From Proteobacteria bacterium UBA2133 (GTDB lineage: Bacteria > Pseudomonadota > Gammaproteobacteria > Arenicellales > UBA868): a DNA stretch of 53,545 nt. This document shows positions 15,692 through 24,891 of this stretch, in pieces. The notes under the pieces are model-generated. The model saw only the letters and a program-made list of their open reading frames with translations. It made no database searches and had not been told where the DNA came from. The position numbers were made by a program, and so were the translations under genes. The DNA lies in NCBI GenBank assembly GCA_002327725.1, contig DCXP01000066.1, positions 1-53,545 of the forward strand, read 5' to 3'. The number at the start of each line of letters is the position of its first letter. Within the stretch, counting starts at the first letter, position 1.

Positions 15692-16728
15692 AGGGGTGCG
15701 GTCCGGGCCACTGCAACCTGAGACGCTTCAAGATCGTGCCGGATATGCCCGACGAGGTCCTTTTGCGCCGCGAGCCTGGCAGTGTCTATGGCATGAGAAA
15801 AAGCGACACCATCAACGTTTCCATGACTTTTCACTACGATTCCATTGAGACCCAGCAGCACGGCGCCGTTATAGGCCCGGTGATCGAAGCGATCACTGAA
15901 CGACCGCACTACCGGCGCGGTGATCACCGCTGAGAGCCGGGTGAGCAGTCCACGGCTGAATTCTTCGCGGATCACCTGGGTCAGCATCTGGGCAACTCCT
16001 TCGCTGGTCTTGAGCGCGACGTTACCCGCGAAACCGTCGGTGACAATAATGTCGACCTTGCCGTTGAAGATGTCGTCTCCCTCAACATAACCAACATAGT
16101 TGAGGGAACTTTCTTTCAGTAACTCGTTCGCCGTCTTGATGACTTCGCTTCCCTTGATCTCCTCGCTGCCAACGTTGAGGAGCCCGACAGAGGGACGCTC
16201 AATACCCTCTATCGTACGGACCATGCTCTCACCCATGAGTGCGAACTGCATGAGAATAGCCGCGGGGCTGTCGATATTTGCCCCAAGGTCAAGCATGTGG
16301 ACATGCCCTTGCGCCCTTGGCAGGGCCGAGATAATTGCTGGCCTGTCGATATCTGGCAGGGTCTTTAATACGAACCGGGCGGTAGCCACCAGCGCACCGG
16401 TGTTGCCGGCGCTTACACTCGCAGCAACTTCGCCGGATGACAACAGGTTCAGCGCAACGCGCATGGAGGAGTCTTTCTTGAAGCGCAGCGCCGATGCCGG
16501 CGACTCATGCATATCCACGGATTCCGAGGTATGCACGATTTCGTATCTTCCGCCACTGACTGCGGGGTTCAGTACTGCAGCAATCTGTTCCTCGTCGCCG
16601 ACAAGAGTACAGAAGAGGTCGGCATGTCGGTCCAGGGCGAGAGATACGCCACTGGCCGTGACCTCAAGCCCGTGATCGCCCCCCATCATGTCAATGGAGA
16701 GTCGGAGCTGTTCGTCAGATTGAGCCAC
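15688..16728 (-). CDS. plsX: Phosphate acyltransferase PlsX
   Basis: Makes acyl-phosphate from acyl-ACP for the PlsY route of phospholipid synthesis. 346 residues, opening LSIDMMGGDHG, with GNTGALVATARFVLKTL, DLGANIDSP, LLNVGSEEIKGSE and VTDGFAGNVALKTSEG, all typical of the family. GTG start. It lies between rpmF and fabH, as in most gammaproteobacteria. Confidence 0.96.
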   Translation of the reverse strand: MAQSDEQLRLSIDMMGGDHGLEVTASGVSLALDRHADLFCTLVGDEEQIAAVLNPAVSGGRYEIVHTSESVDMHESPASALRFKKDSSMRVALNLLSSGEVAASVSAGNTGALVATARFVLKTLPDIDRPAIISALPRAQGHVHMLDLGANIDSPAAILMQFALMGESMVRTIEGIERPSVGLLNVGSEEIKGSEVIKTANELLKESSLNYVGYVEGDDIFNGKVDIIVTDGFAGNVALKTSEGVAQMLTQVIREEFSRGLLTRLSAVITAPVVRSFSDRFDHRAYNGAVLLGLNGIVVKSHGNVDGVAFSHAIDTARLAAQKDLVGHIRHDLEASQVAVARTAPL

Positions 16729-16773
16729 GCTGTCTAGGCAGGAACCCGAACAGAGGCAATCAGAGGGAAACGG

Positions 16774-16959
16774 CTAGGCTTCCGGCTCTCGGTTCTGGAT
16801 GACCTTGCGACCTCGGTAGTAGCCGTCTGCGGTCACGTGGTGGCGCCTGTGCAATTCCCCGGTAACCGGGTCGGTGGATAACGTAGTTTTGTCCAGACCG
16901 TCATGAGAGCGACGCATTCCGCGCTTCGAAGGGGTTTTTCTGTTCTGCTGTACGGCCAT
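16774..16959 (-). CDS. rpmF: 50S ribosomal protein L32
   Basis: 61 residues: MAVQQNRKTPSKRGMRRSHD, then HRRHHVTADGYYRGRKVI. The zinc-binding cysteines of some L32 proteins are absent, as in E. coli. First gene of the rpmF-plsX-fabH-fabG series. The usual upstream partner yceD (DUF177) is missing, and the next gene, maf, is divergent. Confidence 0.96.
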   Translation of the reverse strand: MAVQQNRKTPSKRGMRRSHDGLDKTTLSTDPVTGELHRRHHVTADGYYRGRKVIQNREPEA

Positions 16960-17090
16960 GTTCGTACTCGTTGATTCGAAAAAGTGGGTGACCCGGCCTA
17001 AAATAGCCGGGCCGACTATCCGTAAACGGGATGGGTAGAAGCCGGCGGCTTCACTCGCAGCCCGATAATTTTAGTGGTTTTGGTGATTTG

Positions 17091-17705
17091 ATGTCAAAAA
17101 TCGAGTGCGATCATCCCCTGATCCTGGCTTCGACCTCGCCGTTTCGAAAGGAACTGCTGTCAAGGCTCGGTCTTGAGTTTGAAGTAATTCCGCCGCAGCT
17201 GGAGGAAGAGACCCTGCCGGGAGAAGATGGGCGAAGCCTTGCTTTGCGCCTATCCGCGGGAAAAGCAAATGCGGTCGCAGCCACGATGGAAAAAGGTCTC
17301 ATCATTGGCTCTGACCAGACAGCGGTTCTCGACGGCGAGATATTTGGCAAACCCCGTGACCGCGCGGATGCCGTCCGACAACTCACGATGTCGTCCGGCA
17401 GAGAGATGCAGCTGCATACCGGTGTGGCACTCGTGAATGCGGCTACCGGGCGGGTTCAGCGGGATGTGGTTTCATATCTCGCAAAATACCGGGAACTCAC
17501 CCGGGATCAAATCGAGCACTACCTGGATATTGACACTCCTTTTGGATGCTGTGGCAGTCTTCGTGCGGAAAGTTTAGGGATCGCGCTGCTGACAGAACTG
17601 AGCGGCCCTGATCCGAGCGCCCTCATCGGTCTGCCGCTTATTTGTCTTGTGCAGATGCTTGAGCGGGAAGGTATCGAAGTGATCCCGAACTCGCGCTCAG
17701 CGTAG
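17091..17705 (+). CDS. Maf/YceF family nucleotide pyrophosphatase
   Basis: 204 residues from ATG 17091. The ORF could extend 20 codons upstream, but MSKIECDHPLILASTSPFRK is the normal start. Family motifs are ILASTSPFRKELL, SDQTAVLDG with the catalytic Asp, GKPRDRADAVRQL and IEHYLDIDTPFGCCGS. Maf proteins hydrolyse non-canonical or modified nucleoside triphosphates; the E. coli YceF subgroup at this same locus prefers m7GTP. It is divergent from rpmF and overlaps the convergent sppA end by 9 bases. Confidence 0.93.
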   Translation: MSKIECDHPLILASTSPFRKELLSRLGLEFEVIPPQLEEETLPGEDGRSLALRLSAGKANAVAATMEKGLIIGSDQTAVLDGEIFGKPRDRADAVRQLTMSSGREMQLHTGVALVNAATGRVQRDVVSYLAKYRELTRDQIEHYLDIDTPFGCCGSLRAESLGIALLTELSGPDPSALIGLPLICLVQMLEREGIEVIPNSRSA

Positions 17706-18686
17706 CGCAGGGTCTGAAAGCCCGAGCGCTTTTACAATGCTCACCCCGAGCTGATCCAGCAAGGCCGATCGCCAGTCTGGCTGAATTGAGAAGTCGATGA
17801 TCTCCGGTGCGTCAAGGATTTGCTGGGCGACTTCCGTCAACGAGGCCATCCCGTCAGCGAGACCCAGGCGCACCGCTTCCTCGCCACTCCAGACTCTTCC
17901 GGAGAAAAGTTCGGGATCTGCCTGGAGCCTGGAACCGCGGCCTTCTTGCACCGCAGCGATAAACTGCGCATGGATGTCGTCAAGAATGCCCTGAAGCATC
18001 TCCTGGTCCCGCAGCTGAGCCGGCGAAAACGGGTCGAGCATGCTTTTATGATCACCCGCCGTCACCAGCCGCCGCTCGATGCCAAGTTTCTCTAAAGTAT
18101 CGACGAAACCAAAACCCCTGGAGACGACACCGATCGATCCCACGATGCTGGCTGGATCAACGTAGATCTTGTCTGCGGCAGCGGCGATGTAGTAAGCGCC
18201 TGATGCGCCGATGTCGGAGATTACCGCAAGAAGGGGTACCTCGGGATGTTGCTGCTTGAAAGTCCGAAGCGCCCGATACACCTGACCGGACTGGACCGGG
18301 CTCCCGCCGGGACTGTTGATGAGTGCGACCACGCCCCGCGCACCCTGGGCGCTAAAGGCGTCCATGAAACTCGATTCAAGGTCCTGAGCCATATTTTCCT
18401 GGTCGAGACCGATCAACCCAGAGATCTCGACAACCGCCGTGAATCGGGAAGGATAGTCTTCCCGAAGCATCAGGGACGCGCCAGCAAACCCGCCGACAAG
18501 GAGTAACACCAGCAGCAGGCTCCACAACCGAAACCACCGGCGCCGGCTACGGTCTTTTCGATATTCACGCGTCAGAACCCCAACCAGGCGCTCCAAGTCG
18601 TTCGCCGTGCTTTGCCGGCCGGCACGTTCTGACGGGAGCGCTTTGGAGTCCGATAGGTCTTGCGGTCCTTTGGAATCCTGGGTCAT
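17697..18686 (-). CDS. sppA: Signal peptide peptidase SppA, short (S49) form
   Basis: Inner-membrane serine protease that degrades cleaved signal peptides. 329 residues: TM at about 53-73, then the S49 domain. The Ser-Lys dyad is visible as Ser162 (DIGASGAYYIAAAADKIY) and Lys214 (TAGDHKSMLDPFSP); the oxyanion-region NSPGGSPVQSG is also present. It is the single-domain form, half the length of E. coli SppA. It is likely co-transcribed with rluC and the Rieske gene. Confidence 0.93.
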   Translation of the reverse strand: MTQDSKGPQDLSDSKALPSERAGRQSTANDLERLVGVLTREYRKDRSRRRWFRLWSLLLVLLLVGGFAGASLMLREDYPSRFTAVVEISGLIGLDQENMAQDLESSFMDAFSAQGARGVVALINSPGGSPVQSGQVYRALRTFKQQHPEVPLLAVISDIGASGAYYIAAAADKIYVDPASIVGSIGVVSRGFGFVDTLEKLGIERRLVTAGDHKSMLDPFSPAQLRDQEMLQGILDDIHAQFIAAVQEGRGSRLQADPELFSGRVWSGEEAVRLGLADGMASLTEVAQQILDAPEIIDFSIQPDWRSALLDQLGVSIVKALGLSDPALR

Positions 18687-18696
18687 TTACCTCTCC

Positions 18697-19095
18697 TCAT
18701 TGTGCTTCCCCGGGGGATGCTGCCTTGCCGCGATAACGTGTATCGACCAGATAAATTACGCCCTCTACCTCGATAATATCAAGACGGGTCAGTCCGCTAC
18801 GGTTACAGGGACCGCTTTTGCAGGACCCGGTGATGGGATCGTACAGTGCTCCGTGGGTTGCACAGATAAGCCATCTCGCCTCCTGATCAAAAAATTCACC
18901 CAAAGACCAGTCCAATTCCAGATCCCGATGCCCGCAGCGATTGAGAAAAGCCGAAACGCCATGAGTGTGCCGGATGGCGAATGCAGGTAGCGTCTGCCCG
19001 TCACGGCTCACCTCAAATCGAAAGCCAAGACGCCCGGACTCTAACGAATCTGCCGCGCACAGGTAGGTTCTTGCAGGGGCTTCAGTCTGTCCCAT
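18697..19095 (-). CDS. Rieske [2Fe-2S] ferredoxin-like protein
   Basis: 132 residues from ATG 19095 (MGQTEAPARTYLCAADSLE); the longer open frame upstream lies within rluC in another frame. The cluster ligands are Cys54, His56 (CGHRDLELD) and Cys78, His81 (CATHGALYDP), the C-x-H/C-x2-H pattern. There is no membrane anchor, so it is a soluble electron carrier or a subunit of an oxygenase system. It overlaps the rluC stop by 14 bases and precedes sppA by 10. Partner unknown. Confidence 0.92.
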   Translation of the reverse strand: MGQTEAPARTYLCAADSLESGRLGFRFEVSRDGQTLPAFAIRHTHGVSAFLNRCGHRDLELDWSLGEFFDQEARWLICATHGALYDPITGSCKSGPCNRSGLTRLDIIEVEGVIYLVDTRYRGKAASPGEAQ

Positions 19096-20068
19096 CGTTT
19101 CGTCTTGAGCGCAAATTGGCGAGTACTGCTTCAAGGTCCGGAGGCAGCGGTGAGTGAACGTCGACCGGTTTACCAGTCCGAGGGTGAAGAAAGCATATTC
19201 GCTCGGCGTGTAAGAACTGTCGGTGTAAACCGAACTCGCGGGCTTGACGGTTCTTAAGAGGATCGCCATAAACCCTGTCTCCTGCAACCGGCAAGCCCAC
19301 GGCATGGGCATGAGCCCGTATCTGGTGTAGGCGCCCCGTTTTCAGTTCAACCCGCATAAGGGAGTGATCCTGATAAAGTGCTAAAGGATGAAAAATACTG
19401 CAGGCCTCACGTCCGGTCGATGTCACCCTGGATCTTTTGATTGCCCCGTGTCCGCGCACGGTTTCCAGCCGATGATGCAGTGTGCGGGCCGCTCCCCGCC
19501 AGCGCCCGGTTAGAAGGGTTTGATAGGACTTGCTGACTCCGGAATTCAGGCCCGGTCGCCGGAGTCTGTTGTGCATTTTCCGCAGTGTCTCCAGGTTCTT
19601 GGCCAGGATCAGAATACCGGAAGTCTCTTTGTCCAGACGGTGCACGAGCTCAAGATAGCCGGAGCTGCCGAGTCGAAGCTGTTCTATGACACTGACCCGC
19701 TGGCCGGTGCCGCCATGAACGGCGATTCCGGCGGGCTTATCGAGGATCAGGAGATCCTGATCCTCAAAGAGTCTGTGGGGCTGAAAACCCGATTCCCTGG
19801 TGGCTCCCGGTGATTTCCCGGGGATTGACGTTCTTATCGGGGGTATCCGGATCCGGTCGCCAGTGCTGATCCGGGTCGCCGGCCGCGAGCGGCCGCCATT
19901 TACCCGCACCTGTCCGTCGCGGACGATACGGTATACGTGGCTTTTGGGGACCCCCTTGAGTTTCCGAAGGAGAAAATTGTCGAGCCGCTGACCGGCCTCA
20001 GAATCGCTGACCAGATGGGTCCGAACGTTTTGTTTCGCCGGCGTTTCCACAAGATCAGAATGCTTCAA
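19082..20068 (-). CDS. rluC: 23S rRNA pseudouridine(955/2504/2580) synthase RluC
   Basis: 328 residues: S4 RNA-binding domain about 27-85 (QRLDNFLLRKLKGVPKSHVYRIVRDG), then the RluA-type catalytic domain with Asp146 in LVHRLDKETSGILIL and the C-terminal LKTGRLHQIRAHAHAVGLP. The frame starts with TTG 20068; a GTG at codon 7 is an alternative. It is divergent from rne, exactly as in E. coli. Confidence 0.95.
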   Translation of the reverse strand: MKHSDLVETPAKQNVRTHLVSDSEAGQRLDNFLLRKLKGVPKSHVYRIVRDGQVRVNGGRSRPATRISTGDRIRIPPIRTSIPGKSPGATRESGFQPHRLFEDQDLLILDKPAGIAVHGGTGQRVSVIEQLRLGSSGYLELVHRLDKETSGILILAKNLETLRKMHNRLRRPGLNSGVSKSYQTLLTGRWRGAARTLHHRLETVRGHGAIKRSRVTSTGREACSIFHPLALYQDHSLMRVELKTGRLHQIRAHAHAVGLPVAGDRVYGDPLKNRQAREFGLHRQFLHAERICFLHPRTGKPVDVHSPLPPDLEAVLANLRSRRNDGTD

Positions 20069-20075
20069 TAAATAT

Positions 20076-20104
20076 TTGTAAAAAAGCGTGTTTTTCGCTA
20101 GACT
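20076..20104 (+). promoter_or_regulatory. Candidate sigma-70 promoter for rne
   Basis: TTGTAA (-35) and TAGACT (-10) separated by 17 bases, in the divergent gap between rluC and rne. It would start a transcript near 20111, giving an rne leader of about 530 bases. It is placed by eye; the -35 matches 4 of 6 and the -10 4 of 6 consensus positions. Confidence 0.45.
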
Positions 20105-20110
20105 GTCGGC

Positions 20111-20639
20111 GCCCTGTCGGGTACTCGGCAGACCTTATATGGTCTCGCACCGCCATGAGCGGTGCCGGAACAGTCGGATTGGGAGCCCGTGAGGCTGCCC
20201 CAAAGGACCTTACCCTATGTCGATAAGGAGCGCATCAACAAGCGTTCGGACTGTTCCCTAAGACTTGCGCCCCGGCACGGAAAATGTGTCTGAGAGTAAT
20301 CGAGGCACAATGACGAACAGGATACCGTTCGCATGAGCGCATGCGAACATGCCACCAAGAGGTGGGCCCCGTACCGGGGTTGAAAAAAGCGGCCCCGGTC
20401 GATCCGGGGACGAAGCAAACGCCGGAAAGATACCGGCTTAGCTAACCGGACCGGTTTCGGTCCAAAGACAGGCTGGAGCACCGCGGTGCCCAACCTTCCC
20501 TCCTGTTGTTCGTCGATTCCGTGTCGATGGCTCGTCTGCGCCGCCTGATGGGTCATGAAACTAACTATCCGAATGCAGCGCTGGTGAACCCCTACTCGGG
20601 GTGCTCCCAGGCCTGGAATCGGGTCACACGGAAAATAAA
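20111..20639 (+). ncRNA. Long structured rne 5' leader (rne5-like)
   Basis: About 530 bases of non-coding sequence before rne. Successive hairpins are visible: a perfect 9-bp stem with loop AGCG at 20327-20348, CCACC/GGTGG near 20352-20365, CCCCGG/CCGGGG near 20393-20410, GCCGG/CCGGC near 20422-20438, and the palindrome GCACCGCGGTGC near 20479-20490. In E. coli a structured rne leader lets RNase E regulate its own mRNA. The position and structure here suggest the same role, though I cannot align it to the E. coli element by eye. Confidence 0.6.
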
Positions 20640-22712
20640 ATGAAAAGAATGCTATTTAACGCGACCCACCCTGAAGAACTGCGGGTCGCTATCGTCGACG
20701 GGCAGAAATTGCTTGATCTGGATATCGAGTCATCAAGCAACGCCCAGCGCAAGGGAAACATCTACCAGGGTCGAATAACCCGTGTAGAGCCAAGTCTTGA
20801 GGCGGCGTTCGTCGATTACGGCGCCGAGCGGCAGGGTTTCTTACCCCTCAAGGAAATCAGCCGTTCGCACTTTCGAAACTTCTCTCCATCGACTCCGATG
20901 GCGCAGGTGCGGATCAAGGATGTGGTTGAGGAAGGCCAGGAGTTGCCGGTCCAGGTTGAGAAGGATGAGCGCGGAACGAAAGGTGCGGCGCTCACAACGT
21001 TTATCAGCCTAGCCGGACGCTACCTGGTTCTGATGCCCAACAATCCAAAAGGCGGCGGTATCTCAAGACGGATCGATGGGGAAGAACGGGCTGATCTTCG
21101 GGAGGCGATGTCCGGGCTGGAGTGTCCAGCCGAGCATTCCCTGATTGTCCGCACCGCGGGAATTGGCAAGAGCCCGGAAGAACTCCAGTGGGATTTGGAT
21201 TTCCTCCTGCAGTTGTGGACTGTGATTGCCGAAGCGGCTGCAAGCCAGGAACCGCCCTTTCTCGTTTACCAGGAAAGCAATCTCATTGTTCGTACCCTCA
21301 GGGACCACCTGCGAAGTGACATCCAGGAAATTCTGATTGACGAGACGTCGGTGTTTGACCGCGCTTCACGGTTCATGTCGCAGGTTATGCCGCACAACTC
21401 GGCCAAGCTCAAGCATTACCAGGATGCCGTTCCGTTGTTCTCCCGTTTCCAGATAGAACACCAGATTGAGAATGCCTACGCACGATCGGTAAAACTGCCC
21501 TCGGGCGGTGCCTTGGTTATCGATCATACGGAAGCGATGATATCCGTCGATGTGAACTCTGCTCGGGCGACGAAAGGTGCCGACATCGAAGAAACCGCCC
21601 TTCAGACAAATCTGGAAGCCGTGGACGAGCTTGCCCGGCAGATGCGCATTCGTGACCTTGGCGGACTGCTGGTGATCGATCTTATCGACATGACCTCGGC
21701 GAAAAACAAAAAGACGGTGGAAAACCGGCTTGAGGAGGCCCTAAGGAGCGATAGAGCGCGAATCCAGATGGGGCATATTTCCCGCTTCGGACTTCTGGAA
21801 ATGTCCCGTCAACGCTTACGGAGTTCGATCAGTGAGTCCAACTACCGTGTCTGCAGTCTGTGTGATGGGACCGGACAGGTCCGCCATGTGACATCGTCTG
21901 CGCTGAGCTTCCTCAGGCTATTGGAAGAAGAGGCGCTGAAGGAGAATACCGAGGCGGTATTTGCCGAACTGCCGGTCGAAATCGCCACCTTCCTGCTGAA
22001 CGAGAAGCGTCACGAAGTGAACCAGATTGAAGCGCGCCTGGGGACCCGGATTGTCCTGATCCCCTCCCCCGCGCTCCATGGTTCACAGTCAAATATTCAG
22101 AGGCTGCGAAGCGAGGATTTGGACGCCAGCGAAAACATCCTCGCGAGTCACAAGATCAAGATTGTCTCAGATTCTGAGACCAAGGAAGAGTATTCACTGA
22201 GTCGCAAGAAGGGCCGAGCGGCAGTCAACCTGGATCAGATCGATACCCCGCCTCCTCCGCCTGCACCGGTGTCGAGTGAAAAATCCGGCGACGGATTCTG
22301 GGCCCTCCTGTGGAAACGCCTGACCGGAAATATCGAAGAACCGGCGCCCACGAGCCAGCCTCGCAAAACGGGTCAACGTTCAAGAGCACGTCCCGATTCA
22401 AGGAGAAAACCTCAGGGGCGGCGCGATGACAGGCGTCGGGACGGCTCCCGGCAGAACCGCCGGACGGGTTCGGATGCCGGTCGCAAGCGTCCTCAGAACA
22501 ACCGCCCAGATGCTAAAGGCAGGCCCGAGGCTCAAGGCGACTCCTCGAAGGCGCCACAACGACGCTCACGTGGCGGAAGGGGTCGCTCTGGCGGTCAAAG
22601 ACAAGCAAACCGTCAGACCCAGTCATCAAGACCGGAGAGCGATGTTGGAGGTGGTGGGAGTCGAGTGACGACTGGCGGTGCCGAAACCGAAAAAACCGGG
22701 ACGACGGGTTAA
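20640..22712 (+). CDS. rne: Ribonuclease E (short form)
   Basis: Endoribonuclease for mRNA decay and rRNA/tRNA processing, with a membrane-associated degradosome scaffold in many species. 690 residues from ATG 20640 (MKRMLFNATHPEELRVAIVD). S1 domain about 35-120; catalytic Asp near 304 (AMISVDVNSARATKG) and near 347 (LLVIDLIDM); zinc-link cysteines near 405 and 408 (CSLCDGTGQ). After about residue 515 comes an Arg/Gln/Gly-rich, disordered tail of about 175 residues, much shorter than the E. coli scaffold. Thus it is RNase E with a reduced C-terminal region, or intermediate with RNase G; the tail and locus favour RNase E. Confidence 0.95.
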   Translation: MKRMLFNATHPEELRVAIVDGQKLLDLDIESSSNAQRKGNIYQGRITRVEPSLEAAFVDYGAERQGFLPLKEISRSHFRNFSPSTPMAQVRIKDVVEEGQELPVQVEKDERGTKGAALTTFISLAGRYLVLMPNNPKGGGISRRIDGEERADLREAMSGLECPAEHSLIVRTAGIGKSPEELQWDLDFLLQLWTVIAEAAASQEPPFLVYQESNLIVRTLRDHLRSDIQEILIDETSVFDRASRFMSQVMPHNSAKLKHYQDAVPLFSRFQIEHQIENAYARSVKLPSGGALVIDHTEAMISVDVNSARATKGADIEETALQTNLEAVDELARQMRIRDLGGLLVIDLIDMTSAKNKKTVENRLEEALRSDRARIQMGHISRFGLLEMSRQRLRSSISESNYRVCSLCDGTGQVRHVTSSALSFLRLLEEEALKENTEAVFAELPVEIATFLLNEKRHEVNQIEARLGTRIVLIPSPALHGSQSNIQRLRSEDLDASENILASHKIKIVSDSETKEEYSLSRKKGRAAVNLDQIDTPPPPPAPVSSEKSGDGFWALLWKRLTGNIEEPAPTSQPRKTGQRSRARPDSRRKPQGRRDDRRRDGSRQNRRTGSDAGRKRPQNNRPDAKGRPEAQGDSSKAPQRRSRGGRGRSGGQRQANRQTQSSRPESDVGGGGSRVTTGGAETEKTGTTG
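22062..22069 (-). other. KOPS-like FtsK-orienting octamer, pointing to dif
   Basis: CCCTCCCC on the plus strand is GGGGAGGG on the minus strand, fitting GGGNAGGG and oriented toward dif, inside rne. Confidence 0.45.
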
Positions 22713-22722
22713 TCTGACAGGG

Positions 22723-24054
22723 TCATCCCTTAGCCGCTCCGTCGTGGCGAACAAACAACGCGGCCGTTTCCACCTGGGATGTGTGCGGAAACATATCCGC
22801 GACAGCTAATCGGGTCAGTTGGTAACTGCCTGAACCCGTGAGGTAGCGGGCATCGCGCGCGAATGTGGCGGAGTTGCAGGAAACGTAGGCGATCATCCGG
22901 GGTCTGATATGCGTATTCGCCACCTTCAAGACTTCGATCGCGCCACTGCGCGGAGGGTCCACCAGAACGTGCGAGCACTGGCCGGGCCGCCAGTCCTTTA
23001 TTGATTCGTCAAATAGATCAAGGACTTCGAATCTCGCGTTGGCGATCTGATTTACCGCCGCATTCTCCCGAGCCTGCGCAACCAGGGCAGGCTCGCCCTC
23101 GACCCCGATAACCTCACCTGACTGGCGCGCGAGCGCCAGCGAGAAATTGCCCAGGCCGCAGAAAAGGTCCAGGACCCGGTCCCGATCACCCGGGTTCAGC
23201 CAATCAGTCACCAGTCCCACTATCCGTTCGTTTACCTCAGCGTTGACCTGGATAAAGTTTGTGGCGGAAAAACAGATCTTCAGGTCAAAGCGCTTCAGCG
23301 TATAAAACAAAACCGGCACGCCCTCGGAAGTTATCGGGACCGCGGTATCAGGCCCCTTGGCCTGTGTATAGACAAGCAGGTTCTCTTGCGCTCCAAACTC
23401 TCGCAGGCGCGATACATCATTGTCAGTAAGCGCTGAGAGATGGCGGAATACGAGCGCGGTTGCGTTTTCACCGGCCGCGATCTCAATCTGCGGGATCCGG
23501 TTTGGTATCGCCAATCGCTCTATCAGCGCCGGTAACTTCGGCAGCACGCGATCTACTGACTGGTGGATAACCGGACAAGTCGGGAGCGGCGTGATGAAAC
23601 TCTTGTTCCGCTCGCGAAACCCGACCAGTACCCCTCCCTTCTTTGGAACGAGCCGCACTCCAAGGCGTGCACGGCGCCGGTAGGACCAGGGAGCGGCGCT
23701 GATTTCGCATACGTCAGAGGGGGGTTCAACGCCGACGCGGTCAAGCGCCTCAATTACGCTCGCCTTCTTGAATTCGATCTGATGCCCGTAGTCGATATGC
23801 TGCAAAGCGCAGCCTCCACACACGCCAAAGGCTGGGCAACGTGGATCTACCCGTGCTGGGGATCGCTCGAGGAGTTGCTGGGCAATCCCGAGCGAATAAG
23901 AACGTTTGCCGCGGGTTGGCTTGACCAACACAGTCTCTCCGGGAAGCGCCCCCTCGACGAACCAGACCTTTCCCTCGACGCGGGTGATGCCGCGTCCGTC
24001 ATGGCTCAGCCCCTCGATCCTGGCGGAGAAGACGCTTCCGGCGCTAGCGGGCAC
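22723..24054 (-). CDS. rlmD: 23S rRNA (uracil(1939)-C5)-methyltransferase RlmD
   Basis: SAM-dependent m5U methyltransferase with a [4Fe-4S] cluster. I use GTG 24054 (VPASAGSVFSARIEGLSHDG), overlapping the upstream exonuclease stop by 11 bases; this gives 443 residues, near the E. coli length. TRAM domain about 6-62; cluster cysteines 73, 79, 82 (CPAFGVCGGCALQHIDYG) plus a later Cys; SAM motif VLDLFCGLGNFSL; VDPPRSGA; catalytic Cys in AYVSCNSATFARD. Convergent with rne (10-base gap). Confidence 0.94.
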   Translation of the reverse strand: MPASAGSVFSARIEGLSHDGRGITRVEGKVWFVEGALPGETVLVKPTRGKRSYSLGIAQQLLERSPARVDPRCPAFGVCGGCALQHIDYGHQIEFKKASVIEALDRVGVEPPSDVCEISAAPWSYRRRARLGVRLVPKKGGVLVGFRERNKSFITPLPTCPVIHQSVDRVLPKLPALIERLAIPNRIPQIEIAAGENATALVFRHLSALTDNDVSRLREFGAQENLLVYTQAKGPDTAVPITSEGVPVLFYTLKRFDLKICFSATNFIQVNAEVNERIVGLVTDWLNPGDRDRVLDLFCGLGNFSLALARQSGEVIGVEGEPALVAQARENAAVNQIANARFEVLDLFDESIKDWRPGQCSHVLVDPPRSGAIEVLKVANTHIRPRMIAYVSCNSATFARDARYLTGSGSYQLTRLAVADMFPHTSQVETAALFVRHDGAAKG

Positions 24055-24841
24055 TAGGTGCCGCCCGCCATTGTCCGAGAAACTCAGCAAGATGGGGCTC
24101 GGTGGACGAGCCAAGCAGTTCCGCCAGGCGCCGCGCCTCGTGCTCAAAACCACTGTCGTCCAGTGCGCCGCGGATCTTTTCAAATTGCAGGAAGATCAGG
24201 TATGTGTTGAGAACATCAGTCTCACAATAGGCGCGTATCTCCCCGATCTTCCCCGCTTGGAAGAAATCCCAGACTTTGCTTCCACTCATCCCCATCTTGC
24301 CCGGCAGGCCGAGCATCACCGCGATCCCGTCGAGGGAACTGAATGCTCTTGGCTGGTAGCCGGCCAGAACGTCCATCAAGTCCAGGTGGCGGCTGTGGTA
24401 ACGGTTGAGATAGTTGTTGTACCGAAAATCCCGTATCCCGTCACCGCTCTCCCAATACAGCGGAGCGCTCACCCCGTGCTTCAATGAACGATAGTGAATC
24501 ACGGGCAGATCAAAACCGCTGCCATTCCAACTGATCAGCACCGGTCTGAATCGCTCGATCCCGTCGAAGAAACGCTCGAGCAGTTCGCGCTCAGTGGATT
24601 CCACACTGCCAAGGGACCAGACCTTGAGTTTCTCCGGGCTTCGCAGGACGGCCGAAATAGCTACGATTCGGTGCTGCGAATGGGGCAGAAAGTCGGTGCC
24701 GCCGGTTTTTTGAATCCGAAGCGTGCGCATGGCCCGGGCCACATCGTCATCGTTCAGATTCTCTAGGTCGTAAAGGCGGCGCCCGGATTCAACATCAGGT
24801 ACGGTTTCGATATCGAAAACAAGACTCGTTCCAGTGAGCAT
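24044..24841 (-). CDS. Predicted 3'-5' exonuclease (PolB-like exonuclease domain)
   Basis: 265 residues forming a stand-alone DEDD-type exonuclease of the DNA_pol_B_exo2 family. Exo I is FDIETVPD (Asp10, Glu12), Exo II is LISWNGSGFDLPVIHYRSL, and Exo III is YCETDVLNTYLIF. Family members are linked to DNA/RNA 3' trimming, but the role is not established. It is followed by rlmD with an 11-base overlap and preceded by thrC with a 50-base gap. Confidence 0.88.
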   Translation of the reverse strand: MLTGTSLVFDIETVPDVESGRRLYDLENLNDDDVARAMRTLRIQKTGGTDFLPHSQHRIVAISAVLRSPEKLKVWSLGSVESTERELLERFFDGIERFRPVLISWNGSGFDLPVIHYRSLKHGVSAPLYWESGDGIRDFRYNNYLNRYHSRHLDLMDVLAGYQPRAFSSLDGIAVMLGLPGKMGMSGSKVWDFFQAGKIGEIRAYCETDVLNTYLIFLQFEKIRGALDDSGFEHEARRLAELLGSSTEPHLAEFLGQWRAAPSAR

Positions 24842-24891
24842 GACGGGTTTTCCGGGCTAGCGCCGCGAACTGATGGGTCACCTAGACGTGT

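Noticed and set aside
14972..15721. Plus-strand frame of 249 codons opposite fabH
   Set aside because: Antisense shadow of fabH; no recognisable domain.
19096..19311. N-terminal extension of the Rieske protein
   Set aside because: This part lies inside rluC in another frame; the family-like start is ATG 19095.
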